DNA of 64,000 nt, taken from positions 69,359,053 to 69,423,052 of the forward strand of contig CM060732.1 of the NCBI GenBank assembly GCA_030704615.1, given 5' to 3'. This document shows, piece by piece, positions 50,768 through 61,203 of this stretch; within the stretch, counting starts at the first letter, position 1, and every line of letters starts with the position of its first letter. The position numbers and the translations under genes are program-made. The notes under the pieces were generated by a model. The model was not told the DNA's origin. It was given only the letters and a program-made list of their open reading frames with translations, and ran no database searches. The DNA comes from Takakia lepidozioides. Its lineage: Eukaryota > Streptophyta > Takakiopsida > Takakiales > Takakiaceae.

Positions 50768-51995
50768 GTCATCCTCATCCTCATCCTCAATGGAGGACTC
50801 AGAGCTATCCAATGAGCCTGATGACTCCGCGCCCTTTGTCAGAGCACGTAAATGAGGCGGCCTTTCCTTAAGTCCCATAGAGCTCTCATCCAATCCCTGG
50901 CCATGACCCTCGATCTCATCCATACTAGTGCCCTGTAGTGCACTCATCCCCTTTGTGTTGGTCATGTTCTTCATGAGGGATTGTCAACCATGCTCCTTGG
51001 CGTAGTTGTACTCTACCGGAGATGGCTTCCTCTCAAACGCGCGTTGCTACACATTCCACAAAATTAAAGTCAGTTCTTCGCGATGATGGAGCCAGAAAGT
51101 AGACATAACAAAATCCATAGGGAAGTACAACTTACAAATCGCAAGATAAAACCCTTGGATCCGCCGGCGCCCCACTTGTATGTGGATTCGTGCTTGTCAA
51201 GGCGAACTGTTGTTGCTTCGCGTGCCCGGTCAAATTTGGCCTTGTTTGCAGCATCAGTCTCTCCCGCAATAAGTGCATCCCACGCTACCTATGCACCCCC
51301 CCCAACAATTAGTGAATTACACACATACGTTGCATCGAATCCACCTCATTAATGCACATGCGACAAATGGAAGGTGACATGATTCAAGATTTGCCAACTT
51401 GTGTAATTCCATAAGGTGGTTTGGGTATGGCCCCCTTTTCCATTGCCCTCTGAATGATCTATCTAGCACGGTACCTCCTGTCCTTCAAATTTCGCCCCAC
51501 CATCTCCATCACCCTTGTGTCACTCCATTGCCCGGAAACCGGCGGTCTAACTCGCGGGCATACGCCCGCTTCGCGCCAAAGTACTGATCAGCCCACTCGA
51601 TGTGCAAAGGGAACCACCTCAATGCGAGTTCAAAGGCTGGCTTCTTCATAGCCTCCCAGAACGCACCGCAGGGGTCACCATGGCGATTCACCTCCACCAG
51701 TGGCACCACAATCTTTGCCAACTCCACGTCCTGTATCGCCAAGGCCATCCCACCCTCTCCCTTCTTTGTAGCCTCCTTCCCCTACTCCTTTGTTACCCCA
51801 CTGCCCTCCCCCGCATGCACACTCACCCCTTCCTCTCCATGGGACTTCTTTTCTTCTTCTTCTTTTCCTTCCCCTTCCCCGTTACTTCCTCTCTCTCCTT
51901 CTCCCTTCTCTCTCTCTCCTCGGCAACCCTTTCATTGATGGTAAAAGGGATCTCGGGAGATCGAGGCCTCTTCTTCTTACCTTTGGTGTTCGGGT
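50768..51995 (-). pseudogene. unknown gene with charged N-terminus and acidic tail
   Basis: Minus-strand pieces appear to form one gene: a Lys/Arg/Glu-rich start (KKKRPRSPEIPFTINERVAE, KEKKKKKRSP, 51,995-51,830); a conserved-looking core (MALAIQDVELAKIVVPLVEV, DPCGAFWEAMKKPAFELALR, EWADQYFGAKRAYARELDRR, 51,748-51,530); an out-of-frame continuation (MEMVGRNLKDRRYRAR); an exon VAWDALIAGETDAANKAKFD at 51,290-51,137 ending at a GTAAGT donor; and a last exon ending in an acidic tail SSIEDEDEDD (50,768). A frameshift near 51,510 and an internal TGA near 50,985 suggest decay. I do not recognise the family. The right end abuts the gypsy fragment at 51,998. Confidence 0.5.
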
Positions 51996-52457
51996 CCTAC
52001 CTGTGTCGGAGGTACCACAGGCGGAAGGTCATGACACTGTAGCACCGGTGATAGATGAAGTAGTTCAGGAAGAAAATCCGGTGGGACAATGGCCTGAATG
52101 GTTCGTGAGACATCACACTGTTGAGGATCAGGAGGAACAATAGCAACCTCACCATGATGACCCTCAACAGGCAATGCTGATGAGTTCCATAGGCATGACA
52201 CTTAATTTGTTGGGGACTTATGTCAAATCCCATGTTCCAACTACCCAATTGACAGCTTTGAGAGAGGAACTCAGGAAGGAGTTTGAGGCTTGACTAGCCA
52301 CTGAGTGTGCAAACAAGGTCGATGAAGAGGTCACTCTCAAGATGCAGCAGGACTTGGGAAATATAGAAGCGGCTTTGCAATTGGCCAAAGAACAATTGAT
52401 TGAGGCAGGCCTCGCGCAAGACCAGTTGCACGAAGCACATAAGCAACAGCTCTACCA

Positions 52458-52832
52458 ATGCAGGTGCAGCATGAAAGCAAGTTGCAAGAAGTGAATGCAC
52501 TACATACGGAGTTGCAGACAGTGCATGACAGGATGGCGATACAATGTGCTACATTCACAACTATGCTTGAACAATCTACAAAAGAAATAAACAGTCAAGC
52601 GGAAAAATGTACGAAGGCAGAAGAGGAGAATGTTGAGCAATTGAAACTCATTGTCGATATGAAGAATACAATCTGTCGCAATGAGGATGCTTTCAAGCAA
52701 TACAGGCAAGTTGAAGCTGATCAAGAGAAGCACATCGTGGAGTTGCACCAAACGATCATGGCCAATAGAAATGAAATCGCGGTCAATAACAAGGCTTGGA
52801 GGAAGCTAATAATCTGGCTGCTGCCTATGTGA
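52458..52832 (+). CDS. coiled-coil fragment of the third ORF
   Basis: This 124-codon open frame is within the decayed ORF, rich in Glu, Lys and Gln with heptad spacing (LQEVNALHTELQTVHDRM, EEENVEQLKLIVDMKN). It continues after a frameshift into the frame at 52,796-53,347. Confidence 0.5.
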   Translation: MQVQHESKLQEVNALHTELQTVHDRMAIQCATFTTMLEQSTKEINSQAEKCTKAEEENVEQLKLIVDMKNTICRNEDAFKQYRQVEADQEKHIVELHQTIMANRNEIAVNNKAWRKLIIWLLPM

Positions 52833-53347
52833 AGTTGGTTGAACCTCAGGCGAAGCGCATGGAGGCTTTACAACAGCAGTTAGAAGTGTACAAGCTAAGA
52901 GAGGAGCAAACTCTCAGGAGAACCACAAGCAACTTGGTGGATACCAGCCTTATGCAGGTCTGGTTAGCACAAGGGCCAGTAGAGGGCAAAGCACCACGAA
53001 AGCTCACCCAAAGCGAGATGAATGAGCTCAGGCTGCAGGTGCAGAACATTGCCACAACTACTATGGACAATGTCTATAGTAGGATAGCAGAGTTACAAGA
53101 GGATGTAGACGGACTGCAGACTCAAGTGGAGGACCTCACTTCAAACATCGACAAAAGAGTCTATATCCCTCAGGAACAGCTAATGGCTTCTTATTTACAA
53201 GCCAGAACTTTGGCTTTTCAGTCTTCACAGGAGGTGCAGGAGATGCCAATGATACAAGAACCAGTACCACCACCACCACAACAAGTCACTGTACCAGTAG
53301 CTGAACCTATGGTTACTACAACCACACCACAGCCACCACAAGACTGA
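52796..53347 (+). CDS. coiled-coil and proline-rich fragment of the third ORF
   Basis: A 183-codon frame: coiled coil (KRMEALQQQLEVYKLREEQT, YSRIAELQEDVDGLQTQVED) followed by a Pro/Gln/Thr-rich end (PVPPPPQQVTVP) and a stop at 53,347. Confidence 0.5.
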   Translation: MEEANNLAAAYVKLVEPQAKRMEALQQQLEVYKLREEQTLRRTTSNLVDTSLMQVWLAQGPVEGKAPRKLTQSEMNELRLQVQNIATTTMDNVYSRIAELQEDVDGLQTQVEDLTSNIDKRVYIPQEQLMASYLQARTLAFQSSQEVQEMPMIQEPVPPPPQQVTVPVAEPMVTTTTPQPPQD

Positions 53348-53604
53348 GGTATGGGGCAATGCTGCTTTTAACCCCTAAAACTCCAGCTGCAAGGGAGTAC
53401 AGTAGGGCTATGATTATGCCCTTCAACCAAATTCCCATCATGTTGGATTTGGCTTGGAAAGAATTTAGTCCTCCGCAGTCATTCGCACATTACTACCAAA
53501 TCATGCGTATTTGGCTGCCAGTGGCAACTAGGACTAAAGTTCTTCCGAACAATCGACATATTGAAGATCATCACTTTGCATAATACTGGCACGAGGCAGG
53601 TACC

Positions 53605-54051
53605 ATGTTGAGGGAATTGATTGCTTTCCAGGTTGTACATGGACTCATTTATACCAAGACCAAGGAGGTAGCAAGTATTGTCATGGGATGCGGGTTATAC
53701 TACGCTGCTTGTTTTCTGGTACGTTACCACATTGAGCAACAAAAGATGCAAACACGCTTTCTGAGTTATTCCAGTGGAGATCATTGGGTATTACCTTCGG
53801 TGCCACCTCATATGTACCTATATGACCCAAAAGTTATGATGCAAAAGGATTCTCAAATTCGTTCATGGTTTCAAGCGGCCTGGAACAATTTGTCAACACA
53901 GAAATTCGGCATTTATGATATTTTCTATAAGGGACATGTGGCATGGAAATACTTGCACGCTGCACCAATAATTGGTACCCCACTCACCTGGACAGACAAG
54001 GAGCTCAGTGTCTACCCAATTTTGCTGTTCAGCGGTTACACCAAGTTGTAA
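53605..54051 (+). CDS. globular fragment of the third ORF
   Basis: A 148-codon frame with VASIVMGCGLYYAACFLVRY, HWVLPSVPPHMYLYDP and RSWFQAAWNNLS. It is rich in aromatic residues and looks folded. The continuation to the C-terminus is in the next frame (53,943-54,410; LRGDEDSDTTVSTLNSFDMG to the end). Confidence 0.5.
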   Translation: MLRELIAFQVVHGLIYTKTKEVASIVMGCGLYYAACFLVRYHIEQQKMQTRFLSYSSGDHWVLPSVPPHMYLYDPKVMMQKDSQIRSWFQAAWNNLSTQKFGIYDIFYKGHVAWKYLHAAPIIGTPLTWTDKELSVYPILLFSGYTKL

Positions 54052-54430
54052 AATATAAACTTCCAGACATGGTAGGACAGCATTGTATGCCCCAGATGAT
54101 TCCACAAAAAGTTCAAAAATTAAAACACCTGAGAGGCGATGAGGATTCTGATACAACTGTTTCTACACTGAATTCTTTTGACATGGGAGAAGACTATACA
54201 ATTCAGATGGCGGAGAAGAAGAGACGGGGGTCTCCTATGCCGGAAAGGTTACCTCGATATCAGCCTCCAGAGGGCCTCACTTATCCAGGTAGTGACCAAC
54301 CATCTCCGTCAACCACAGACAGACCTAGGGCTCGTACACACAGTCCGCCACAAAACTATCAACGTCAAAAAGGTGCTCACTCACAAAGGTTTGCTAATCG
54401 AAATCAGTAAACCGTGAGGACACGGCTTTT

Positions 54431-54446
54431 TGAGGGGGGGGGGTAA
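54431..54446 (+). other. polypurine tract
   Basis: TGAGGGGGGGGGGTAA stands directly before the LTR start TGTTAGAGG at 54,447, as expected for the plus-strand primer. Confidence 0.85.
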
Positions 54447-54764
54447 TGTTAGAGGACTGTCGGGGACTTAGACACTTATACGGGATCTGTAGGTACCCTT
54501 AATTTTTGCACAGACTGAGACCAACAGGAGCCTTAGGGGTGACAGCAGCGCACTGTAGAGGGGGGTTACAGAGCCCGACACAGTAGTCACAGCCAACACA
54601 GCCAACACAGCCCGTTACAGTCGTCACAGCAGACACAGCCGACATAGCCCGTCACAGCCGACACAGCCATCACAGCCCGACATAGCCCGACACAGCCGAC
54701 ACAGCCACACAGCCAGTCACAGCCCGACACAGCCAAACACAGTCGCACAGCCAGTCACAGCCCG
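54447..54764 (+). repeat. truncated 3' LTR
   Basis: It matches the start of the LTR at 5,087 (TGTTAGAGGACTGTCGGGGA and onward), including the CACAGCC minisatellite, and breaks off after AGTCACAGCCCGT, where the coding sequence of methylase-like copy C begins on the other strand. Confidence 0.9.
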
Positions 54765-57700
54765 TTAGGATCCTTGTCTTTTGGTTTGCCCCCCCCCCCC
54801 CCCCCCTTCTTGCCCTTCTGCGTCGTTTCCTGAGCATCAGGCTCCTTGGCAGCCAATGCTGCTATGTTTCTTTGGTACTCTTCGTCATCCAGAGGCGCCA
54901 GCATCTCAACATTATTGTTCAAATATTTCATGTGCTGCTCTTGAAAGGTCGTGTGCTCAGGTGGGCAGTCTAGGTACCAACCACAGTCTCTAAAGTGAGA
55001 AGGACTCCAATCCTTCAATATCCCTGCAGTGTACATGGTCGGATCGTTTGCAGGGTCCGACCACATGTCAAGATAGTCTGGAATACCGCTGAGGTGATTT
55101 CCATCCATAAGCACATATTTCGTGTACCTGTGAAACACGAGACAAAACCCAACCCACCAAAGCGCCAAGTGAGTAAGATGCCAGTAGCACAGAATGAAAA
55201 AAACGAGCAAGAAAATCAGTCGACAATTTTTAAACTACTTGCTTCCCTTTGTATTCTGCACGGAAATATCCCTAACCTATTGGAAATCAACCTATCAATG
55301 TAAAAGCACATTGCAAGGAAAGTGAATGTTGGCAACGACATTCACAAAACTCGAGTGAGGAACTCTGACTATCTCCAGCTGCAAATGGTACATTTGTCAG
55401 ATTTGCAAATAAGGTATTCATCACATTCATGAAGTCAACCAAGATGGAATTTCTTTGAATACCCACCTGATTCCAAAATGTAGCCTTGTGAAGTCAGTTG
55501 TCAAACACAATGTCACTGATTCCTTCCACCTTTGTGCCAGGGTGTATAGTGCTCTTTGGGAACTGATTCAAGTCTTTTACTGTCTGATCTGAGTTCCAAA
55601 TCTCCAGCCATCTTATTTTGGTTTGGGGGTCGACCATGGAGATGGCCAGCTGGTGCAATTTCTCCTGCTGCATCTCCGGGTGCACATGCTTGTCATAGTG
55701 AGATTTGATCAGCACAAGGAACTCCTCTCCAAGGCCAGGATCTACTATTCTAAGCTGCTTTGAGAAGGCGGACATCAGTTTGGTTCTGCGGATTTCATAC
55801 TCCTTCTTTATTGCTACTTCCACACCCTTTGATGTCATAAGTTTCTCTGTTGTAGTGCGGTAGTATTCGGATTTCCCCTTCTCAGCTGCCTCTATCAGTT
55901 CTTGCTGCATTGATCAAAATAGGGATGAGTACAAAATGAATCACAAACATGTATTCAGAAAGACAAATGAGTACAGGCTCGGCCTTACCGCATACATGTA
56001 CTCCAGAAACACCTCTCGAGTCAAAGAATACCAAGTGCCTGCAGCTCTTCTTGTTTCGCCCTTCTTGATTATATCGGGTGGAGTACTGTGCGAAAATCAT
56101 CCAGCTTCATCAGACCATCCTCTGATTCGGACAGTGTGTGGACAAGCTTGTTGTCACATGCGATTTCTCTGTGATCTGCAAAAGATTGGAAACTATGCAT
56201 TGGTAAACTCGTTTTTTGGTGGGATTACAAGGCATTGGAGAGGCAATGGAGTCTCTAGGATGACTTACTTGTTCACGTCGTGCATAGTTGTAAGAAGCCT
56301 AGCGATGTCGTTTCCAGGATCCAGAACCATTGCCTCTACAACAACATGCTTGTCTTTGTCTTTCGAATGATGTTTCTGAATGTATCCCATCCATGCCAGC
56401 AATCGGTGTTGCCGTCCCAGACGTAGAACATGTGTTGCGAATTGCTGGTTGTTTGTTTTCCCATCATGAGGCCAAGTTCGAACTTGTCATTAACATCCTT
56501 CCAATACTCATCCCAGGTAATCTGTCATCTCAGGAGACACTAATGTGCTTTTCCCATGTATCCGTCAGTGACACATAAAAAACTTGTGCACCAAGTCTGT
56601 ATCCATGCACAAATCAGTTTTCCAATTTTGTAATGTCATGGGAAAGGGGAGGACGCACAACTGGCATAGATATCATCCGACATAGTGGGATGTCCAGACG
56701 CCCTCCAGGGACGAGCATGTCCCTAGTAAACCTCCTGAGAGTTTACCTTCTGGAATGACATGATTCTTTCACACCTTCAAGGTAGTGCACTTCAGGTTCA
56801 TCTGCTTCATCATCGCTATTCTCAGAGCTCTTTGGCAGACTCGTCCCCATCTCCAGAACCTTTGCCTCTGTTCCTGTATGCTTGGACTTCACAGTTTTTC
56901 TGCACGATGCCATGCCAATCAGACAGTGAGTGATGTGCAAATAGTGAATGTCGGTACCGACCATCAGTCTGTCTCGTCTCAAATAACAGTGAATGGTGGC
57001 ACCGACATTCACAACCATCTACACAAACAAAGCTGATCCAGACGAATGCAAACCAAAACTATATGACTACATAGTGATGGTCGGTACCGACAATCACTAT
57101 GTTTCTGGGCAAACAGGTACAGAGAGATTCTGAGCATTAGCGAACGGCGTTAACGACAATAAAAAAACATTACATTTGAAGGACCTACTAGATCGGTTTG
57201 GTGCAATGAAATATATGTCTTAGTGATTGGCGGCACCGACATTCACTCTAGTTTAGGGTAGAAAGTGAGTGCAGATAAGTCAGAGAGACTCCATTGTGAT
57301 GATCGTCACAAACAATCACTATTTCTTGTCTATTTGGAATGTCCTTTGCAATCGATACTCTACATGAATCTATAGTATGGTCTCAAAAAAAGTGATTGGC
57401 GGTACCGCCATTCCACTTCCCTAATCTGTTCAACCTGAAACAGAGAAAATGCAAGCAAGACTATACGACTGAATATGCCGACCAACACTCTCTCTCCACG
57501 CATACACTACAGGAAGCTAATGAGGAGAATCGAATGGCGTTAACGACACTCACACTACACTAGAATGGAATGCATTGCGTTTGGTGTAAGTCAATACTGG
57601 ATCATAGTTACTGTCGGCACCGACACTCACTTTTTGTTGTATCACAATGAGAGTTTTGAAAAGAAAAAGAATGACGTTGCCGACAATCACAGGTTCTTGC

Positions 57701-58165
57701 TACAGAATGAAAGCGATGGAGTGCTTGAAAGGCAATCCGACTGACTCTATGATATGAAGAACAGTGAATGGCGGTACCGCCAATCACCGCCAATCCAAAC
57801 TCTGGGTGGAAACCATACACACAGAGGAGTACAAAGCAATCAACATGACTTCATAGTGATGGTCAGTACCGACCATCACTTTCTAGGAAATTGCACTCAC
57901 TCTCTTCGTAGATCTGTAAACAGGAATGGAAGGTAGAAAACACTTACTGGCCCTTCTTAGGTTTTGAATTTGGATCCCCTTCTGCAGCTTTCCTCTTCCC
58001 TCTCACATCTGCTGGAATTTTTGTCTGCTCTAGGGTTTGTAGACCTTCTCCCAATTCAGCATTCCCCGGACTTCCACCTCCTTCAGTTTCCCTGCGAATC
58101 ATCTCTGCTTCCACAGTCTTGTTACCACGCTCATGTTTCTCGACTGTGGACAACTGTAGTCTCAT
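54765..58165 (-). pseudogene. methylase-like gene, copy C, diverged and 3'-truncated
   Basis: It is homologous to the gene at 21,114 and transcribed leftward. Exon 1 is 58,165-57,948 (KRKAAEGDPNSKPKK, then GTAAGT). Intron 1 is 57,947-56,900 and full of palindromes. Exon 2 from 56,899 has DIPLCRMISMPVVRPPLSHD and FYVWDGN near 56,430. Exon 4 at about 55,910-55,500 has RIVDPGLGEEFL and IRWLEIWNSDQTVKDLNQFP. Exon 6 at about 55,127-54,765 has DPTMYTAGILKDWSP and DCGWYLDCPPEH, then a Gly-rich, Lys-rich stretch that stops inside the LTR. The methylase-like exons 7-10 are lost at the 54,764 junction. Stops in exon 2 (near 56,615) show decay. The protein is clearly diverged from copy A, so the two come from different lineages of one family. 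Confidence 0.8.
56944..57882. repeat. about 12 GGTACC-core palindromes in intron 1 of copy C
   Basis: The motif AGTGATGGTCGGTACCGAC followed by CATCACT, with variants, recurs at about 56,944, 56,990, 57,072, 57,140, 57,221, 57,295, 57,390, 57,530, 57,609, 57,668, 57,761 and 57,857. Some cores are GGCACC, GTTAAC or GTTGCC. The best copies are perfect over 22-26 bases (57,072 and 57,857). They lie wholly within intron 1, as the GCCGGC palindromes do in copy A, but share no sequence with them. Confidence 0.93.
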
Positions 58166-59419
58166 TCTTGGTCTGCTCTTGTGTTGCAGTCTCCGCGTTC
58201 ACCTACTGCCGTGGCCCTGTGTTCTCCATCAAACGACGCCTCGTCATTTGCTCGCTTCTCTGAGTCTCTCTCTAAGGGAAGTAAAATAAGTGACTTCCTT
58301 CTCTTTTGTATCGTAAAGAACCCTCTCCAGCTTGACTACCTCTCTCTCTCTAAGTGCGGAAACGAGAAAGACAAAGTGACTCTCGATTTCTTGCGGAATT
58401 GCGTGCGTTGGGGATTGTCTCTAGAAGCATCAGATTCCCTCTCGCGTGACCGTTACACAAATGTCGTTCCTTATAGTGCACCTGCCAGCCATTAGTGGAC
58501 ACTGTTCGTCTGCAATGTAGTTATCGATGTCTAACGTGTGTCGCCCAAAATGAACGGCGTGTCGTTTATTTGAACGGTTTCAATAATTGAAAATAACAGT
58601 GACAGATATTATAGATGAATATAACATTGCATATAAAAAATTAGCTGGTTGACTTCTCAGCCTCAGACAATGCCTATGCCATCAGAAACGTGGCACCGTG
58701 GAATAAAAAATATGGGTCTCTGGTGCACAATCTCAGACAAATAAATGTAAATGAACGAGTGTTTGATGACAATTTTTTGATATCATAAATTCATCCTTGT
58801 AGCCAACCCCACGTTCGTTTCACACAAGTTTGAACTTTCCAGGTGCGCATGATCATTGGTACTAGTATAAAACATGCATTTACTTCATCTGCTATCCCAC
58901 CCTCAGATCTTTTGGCACACTTCCGAGAAGTCGGCTGGTTATTATGTTTATTGATGAGGTTCTGAATAAAGGTTTAACAGCTACCGAAATTGCTCCTAGG
59001 GATACTCTGTCTACAGGCCCACAAAAAGTAATTAAAATGGACGGCTGCATTTGGAAGGAATAACAGAATGTGCACAATCATCGTGTGAGCTTTCTCCGCG
59101 ATATTCTCTGCTCATTCTTCAACAGTGTTCTGGAGACCTCAGTCAACAAGATTTCACGAAAGAATTGCGATAGCAAGGCATCTTCGTACGAGAGGAGGCA
59201 AGATGGCTTTCTCTGAAGCGGAGTTCTTTCTCTGACGACAAACCAGTGCCGTTCTCCAAGGAAGCCCTTGACAATGGATTCGCAATTGTTCTGGACCATT
59301 CTGGCTACCCGTTTGAGCTTTAGAATGCGCTCCCTTTTTCTTGGAAAGAGGTGTCGATTTGGAAAGGAAGTTGTTGAAATCCTCTTCCAAAACCGTGATG
59401 AGACGGCTCATGTCAGCCA
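58166..59419. other. divergent intergenic region of the second gene pair
   Basis: About 1.25 kb lies between the start of methylase-like copy C (leftward) and the first recognised coding of the SWIM transposase copy 2 (rightward). Upstream non-homologous 5' exons of either gene may lie here. No TATA box or domain was identified with confidence. Confidence 0.5.
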
Positions 59420-59752
59420 GTGGAGAGTGCGCCCTGTAGATACAGAGTACTTGGAGAGCCTCGGCGAAAGTCCCTTGGACCATATGTGACGCCCGGGACT
59501 GCTGCTTCAGTTGTTGAAGACAAGAGGGAGGTGGTGGTGAAAAAAGAACAAACGTCCTCCACTCCAATCGTTGAGCTTTCGGATTCGTCCGATGATGACA
59601 TAAGTGAAATTCCAAATGCAATCCTTCCTACTGTAGTTGTGGAAGCAGATGAAGAAGAGATTTGTAGTGTCATTCCAAAACCACGGGCGATGGGAGGAAT
59701 GGCAGGTTTCAAAAGTGAGTTGCGAGGAATTGATTGGGAATCTTTGAAGTAG

Positions 59753-60535
59753 GTGCCTGTGAAGTTCATGCCAGAGACTTTTGATGGCGATATCCTATTC
59801 GAGCTGCCTCCTCCTCCGCGAGTTGGAGGTGTAACAATCATGATGCACGGAATGGACAAGAAACACAACGGGCACCCATGGTGTAGAACAAAAACATCCA
59901 ATATTCAAAACGATGACAAGCTTGTTTTCAGGAGAATAGTTTGCAATGGACACCTTAGGTGTGAAAATTTGAATTGCAGACACTTTCTTCAGTCTGGGGT
60001 TCATAATCAAAGCGAGTGGGAGGGTCTGGCGGAAAATCCATTTAAGCCTGGGACTGCCCCTCCACCGGCAAACACTTTCGTTTGCAAATTCTGCAAACTT
60101 GTGCCATCCTGCCTGGCGCTGTGCGGAGCAAGAATGTACTATGTTGTCCACCGTTTGAAAACAATGACAAGAGCTTGTGTGCATTTCGGTTTCTATAACC
60201 ATCATGTCTCGAAGGGGGATTACATGGAAAGTGTTGAGACATTATCGAGGTTGATTAAACAGGAGTACGAGAGAAACCCATCCGCAACAACATCTGCAAT
60301 TGCTCTTGGCGTAAGCAAGTCCTTCTTGGAAAGCCATATTTTGAGTGAAGGGGATTCTGTGGGGACTAAACTTGACGGTGCAACATTGGACCTTGTCATG
60401 GATCATTTCTCCACTTTGAGATCACCTAACATTCGGCATCAGATCATCAATGCATTGAGAATGGGCTCTGGGATCAGAGGATATGTAGACAACATTTTGG
60501 AATTGAAACGACTGAGCAAGTACGACTACATCTAG
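59753..60535 (+). CDS. zinc-finger N-terminal part of the copy 2 transposase
   Basis: A 260-codon frame, in register with the frame before the TAG at 59,750. It begins VPVKFMPETFDGDILFELPP and ends LELKRLSKYDYI. It holds two cysteine clusters likely to bind zinc and the LDLVMDHFSTLRSPNIRHQI helix region. It aligns with the copy 1 frames at 19,440-18,600. Confidence 0.75.
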   Translation: MPVKFMPETFDGDILFELPPPPRVGGVTIMMHGMDKKHNGHPWCRTKTSNIQNDDKLVFRRIVCNGHLRCENLNCRHFLQSGVHNQSEWEGLAENPFKPGTAPPPANTFVCKFCKLVPSCLALCGARMYYVVHRLKTMTRACVHFGFYNHHVSKGDYMESVETLSRLIKQEYERNPSATTSAIALGVSKSFLESHILSEGDSVGTKLDGATLDLVMDHFSTLRSPNIRHQIINALRMGSGIRGYVDNILELKRLSKYDYI

Positions 60536-60918
60536 GACAATGTTTTCCCAGGTCAAGGTGCCATCAAAGTATTTCTTTTCAAAATGTCGACTATTGGGGA
60601 GGGCAGTGGGGTTAGCCTCGTGAAGCGGATGTAGAAGACTGGGGACTTGCAGAATTATTTTCTTATGTTTGATCATGTGAAACGAGTGAAAGATTGGACG
60701 ACAATGGCTTGTCATGTCTACGATCCAGTGTACCAACGAGTTATGACAATTGCAGTTTGTGATATGCAATCCGAGGATACGGAATCCCAGAAGCTCATGT
60801 AGAATTCCCTGATACGTGTTATGGGCTGCCATCTCCAAATTTTGCAAGTTTCATGGCGGATAGTGCTTAGGCAAATTTCAATGCTGTTCGAATTGTCTTC
60901 GGATCGGGCGACCCAAAA

Positions 60919-61203
60919 GTGTCAATGCCGGGAAGAGAGCGTACATGTCTATTCCATTGGACACAATCTCTAGAGAAACATACAAAGTTGGACATCAAAC
61001 CAGAGATGCAGACTCGGCACCATAAATTGTGCAAAGAGTACAAAGATGCTAGAACAATGAAGGAGGCGGACACTTTGTTCCAGACAATTCGTGCCTGGTG
61101 GTTCTCTTCTGGAGCTGCATCGCTTGAGAGTATGAGAGCATTGGAAGATTGGATGGCGTTTTGGCACTTCCGGTACAAACAGTGGGGAGCAGCCATGACA
61201 ATG
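60919..61203 (+). CDS. DDE-core exon of the copy 2 transposase
   Basis: MPGRERTCLFHWTQSLEKHT to WMAFWHFRYKQWGAAMT. CLFHW supplies the C-x2-H motif of MULE-type DDE cores, and the SSGAASLESMRALEDW region may supply the Glu. A GT at 61,204 and CTTTGCAG at 61,320 bound an intron. The segment matches 18,231-17,950 on the minus strand. Confidence 0.65.

Larger units (their letters stand above)
51998..54410 (+). pseudogene. third ORF (env position), coiled-coil part, decayed
   Basis: Frames in order: VPQAEGHDTVAPVIDEVVQE, then LRKEFEA; a long coiled coil (52,330-53,350: ALQLAKEQLIEAGLAQDQLH, MQVQHESKLQEVNALHTELQ, EELQE-like heptads, then a Pro/Thr/Gln-rich stretch PPPPQQVTVPVAEP); then a Trp- and Tyr-rich part (LIAFQVVHGLIYTKTKEVAS, WFQAAWNNLSTQKFGIYDIF, 53,605-54,051) and a basic, Ser/Pro-rich C-terminus ending at 54,410. 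At least four frameshifts or stops break it. It sits after pol in the element, where envelope-like ORFs lie, but no membrane anchor is seen. Function is unknown. Confidence 0.65.
51998..54764 (+). mobile_element. 3' part of a second 5,087-family gypsy element
   Basis: A broken third ORF, a purine tract at 54,431-54,446 and the first 318 bases of the 3' LTR (54,447-54,764) are all in plus orientation. The LTR part is nearly identical to 5,087-5,410. Both ends are truncated: on the left against the charged-protein pseudogene, on the right against the methylase-like gene copy C. Confidence 0.88.

Noticed and set aside
57072-57098. Transcription-factor binding site cluster for a host gene
   Set aside because: The palindromes occur about a dozen times in one intron of a mobile-family gene and differ between family copies, which fits an element-specific role better.
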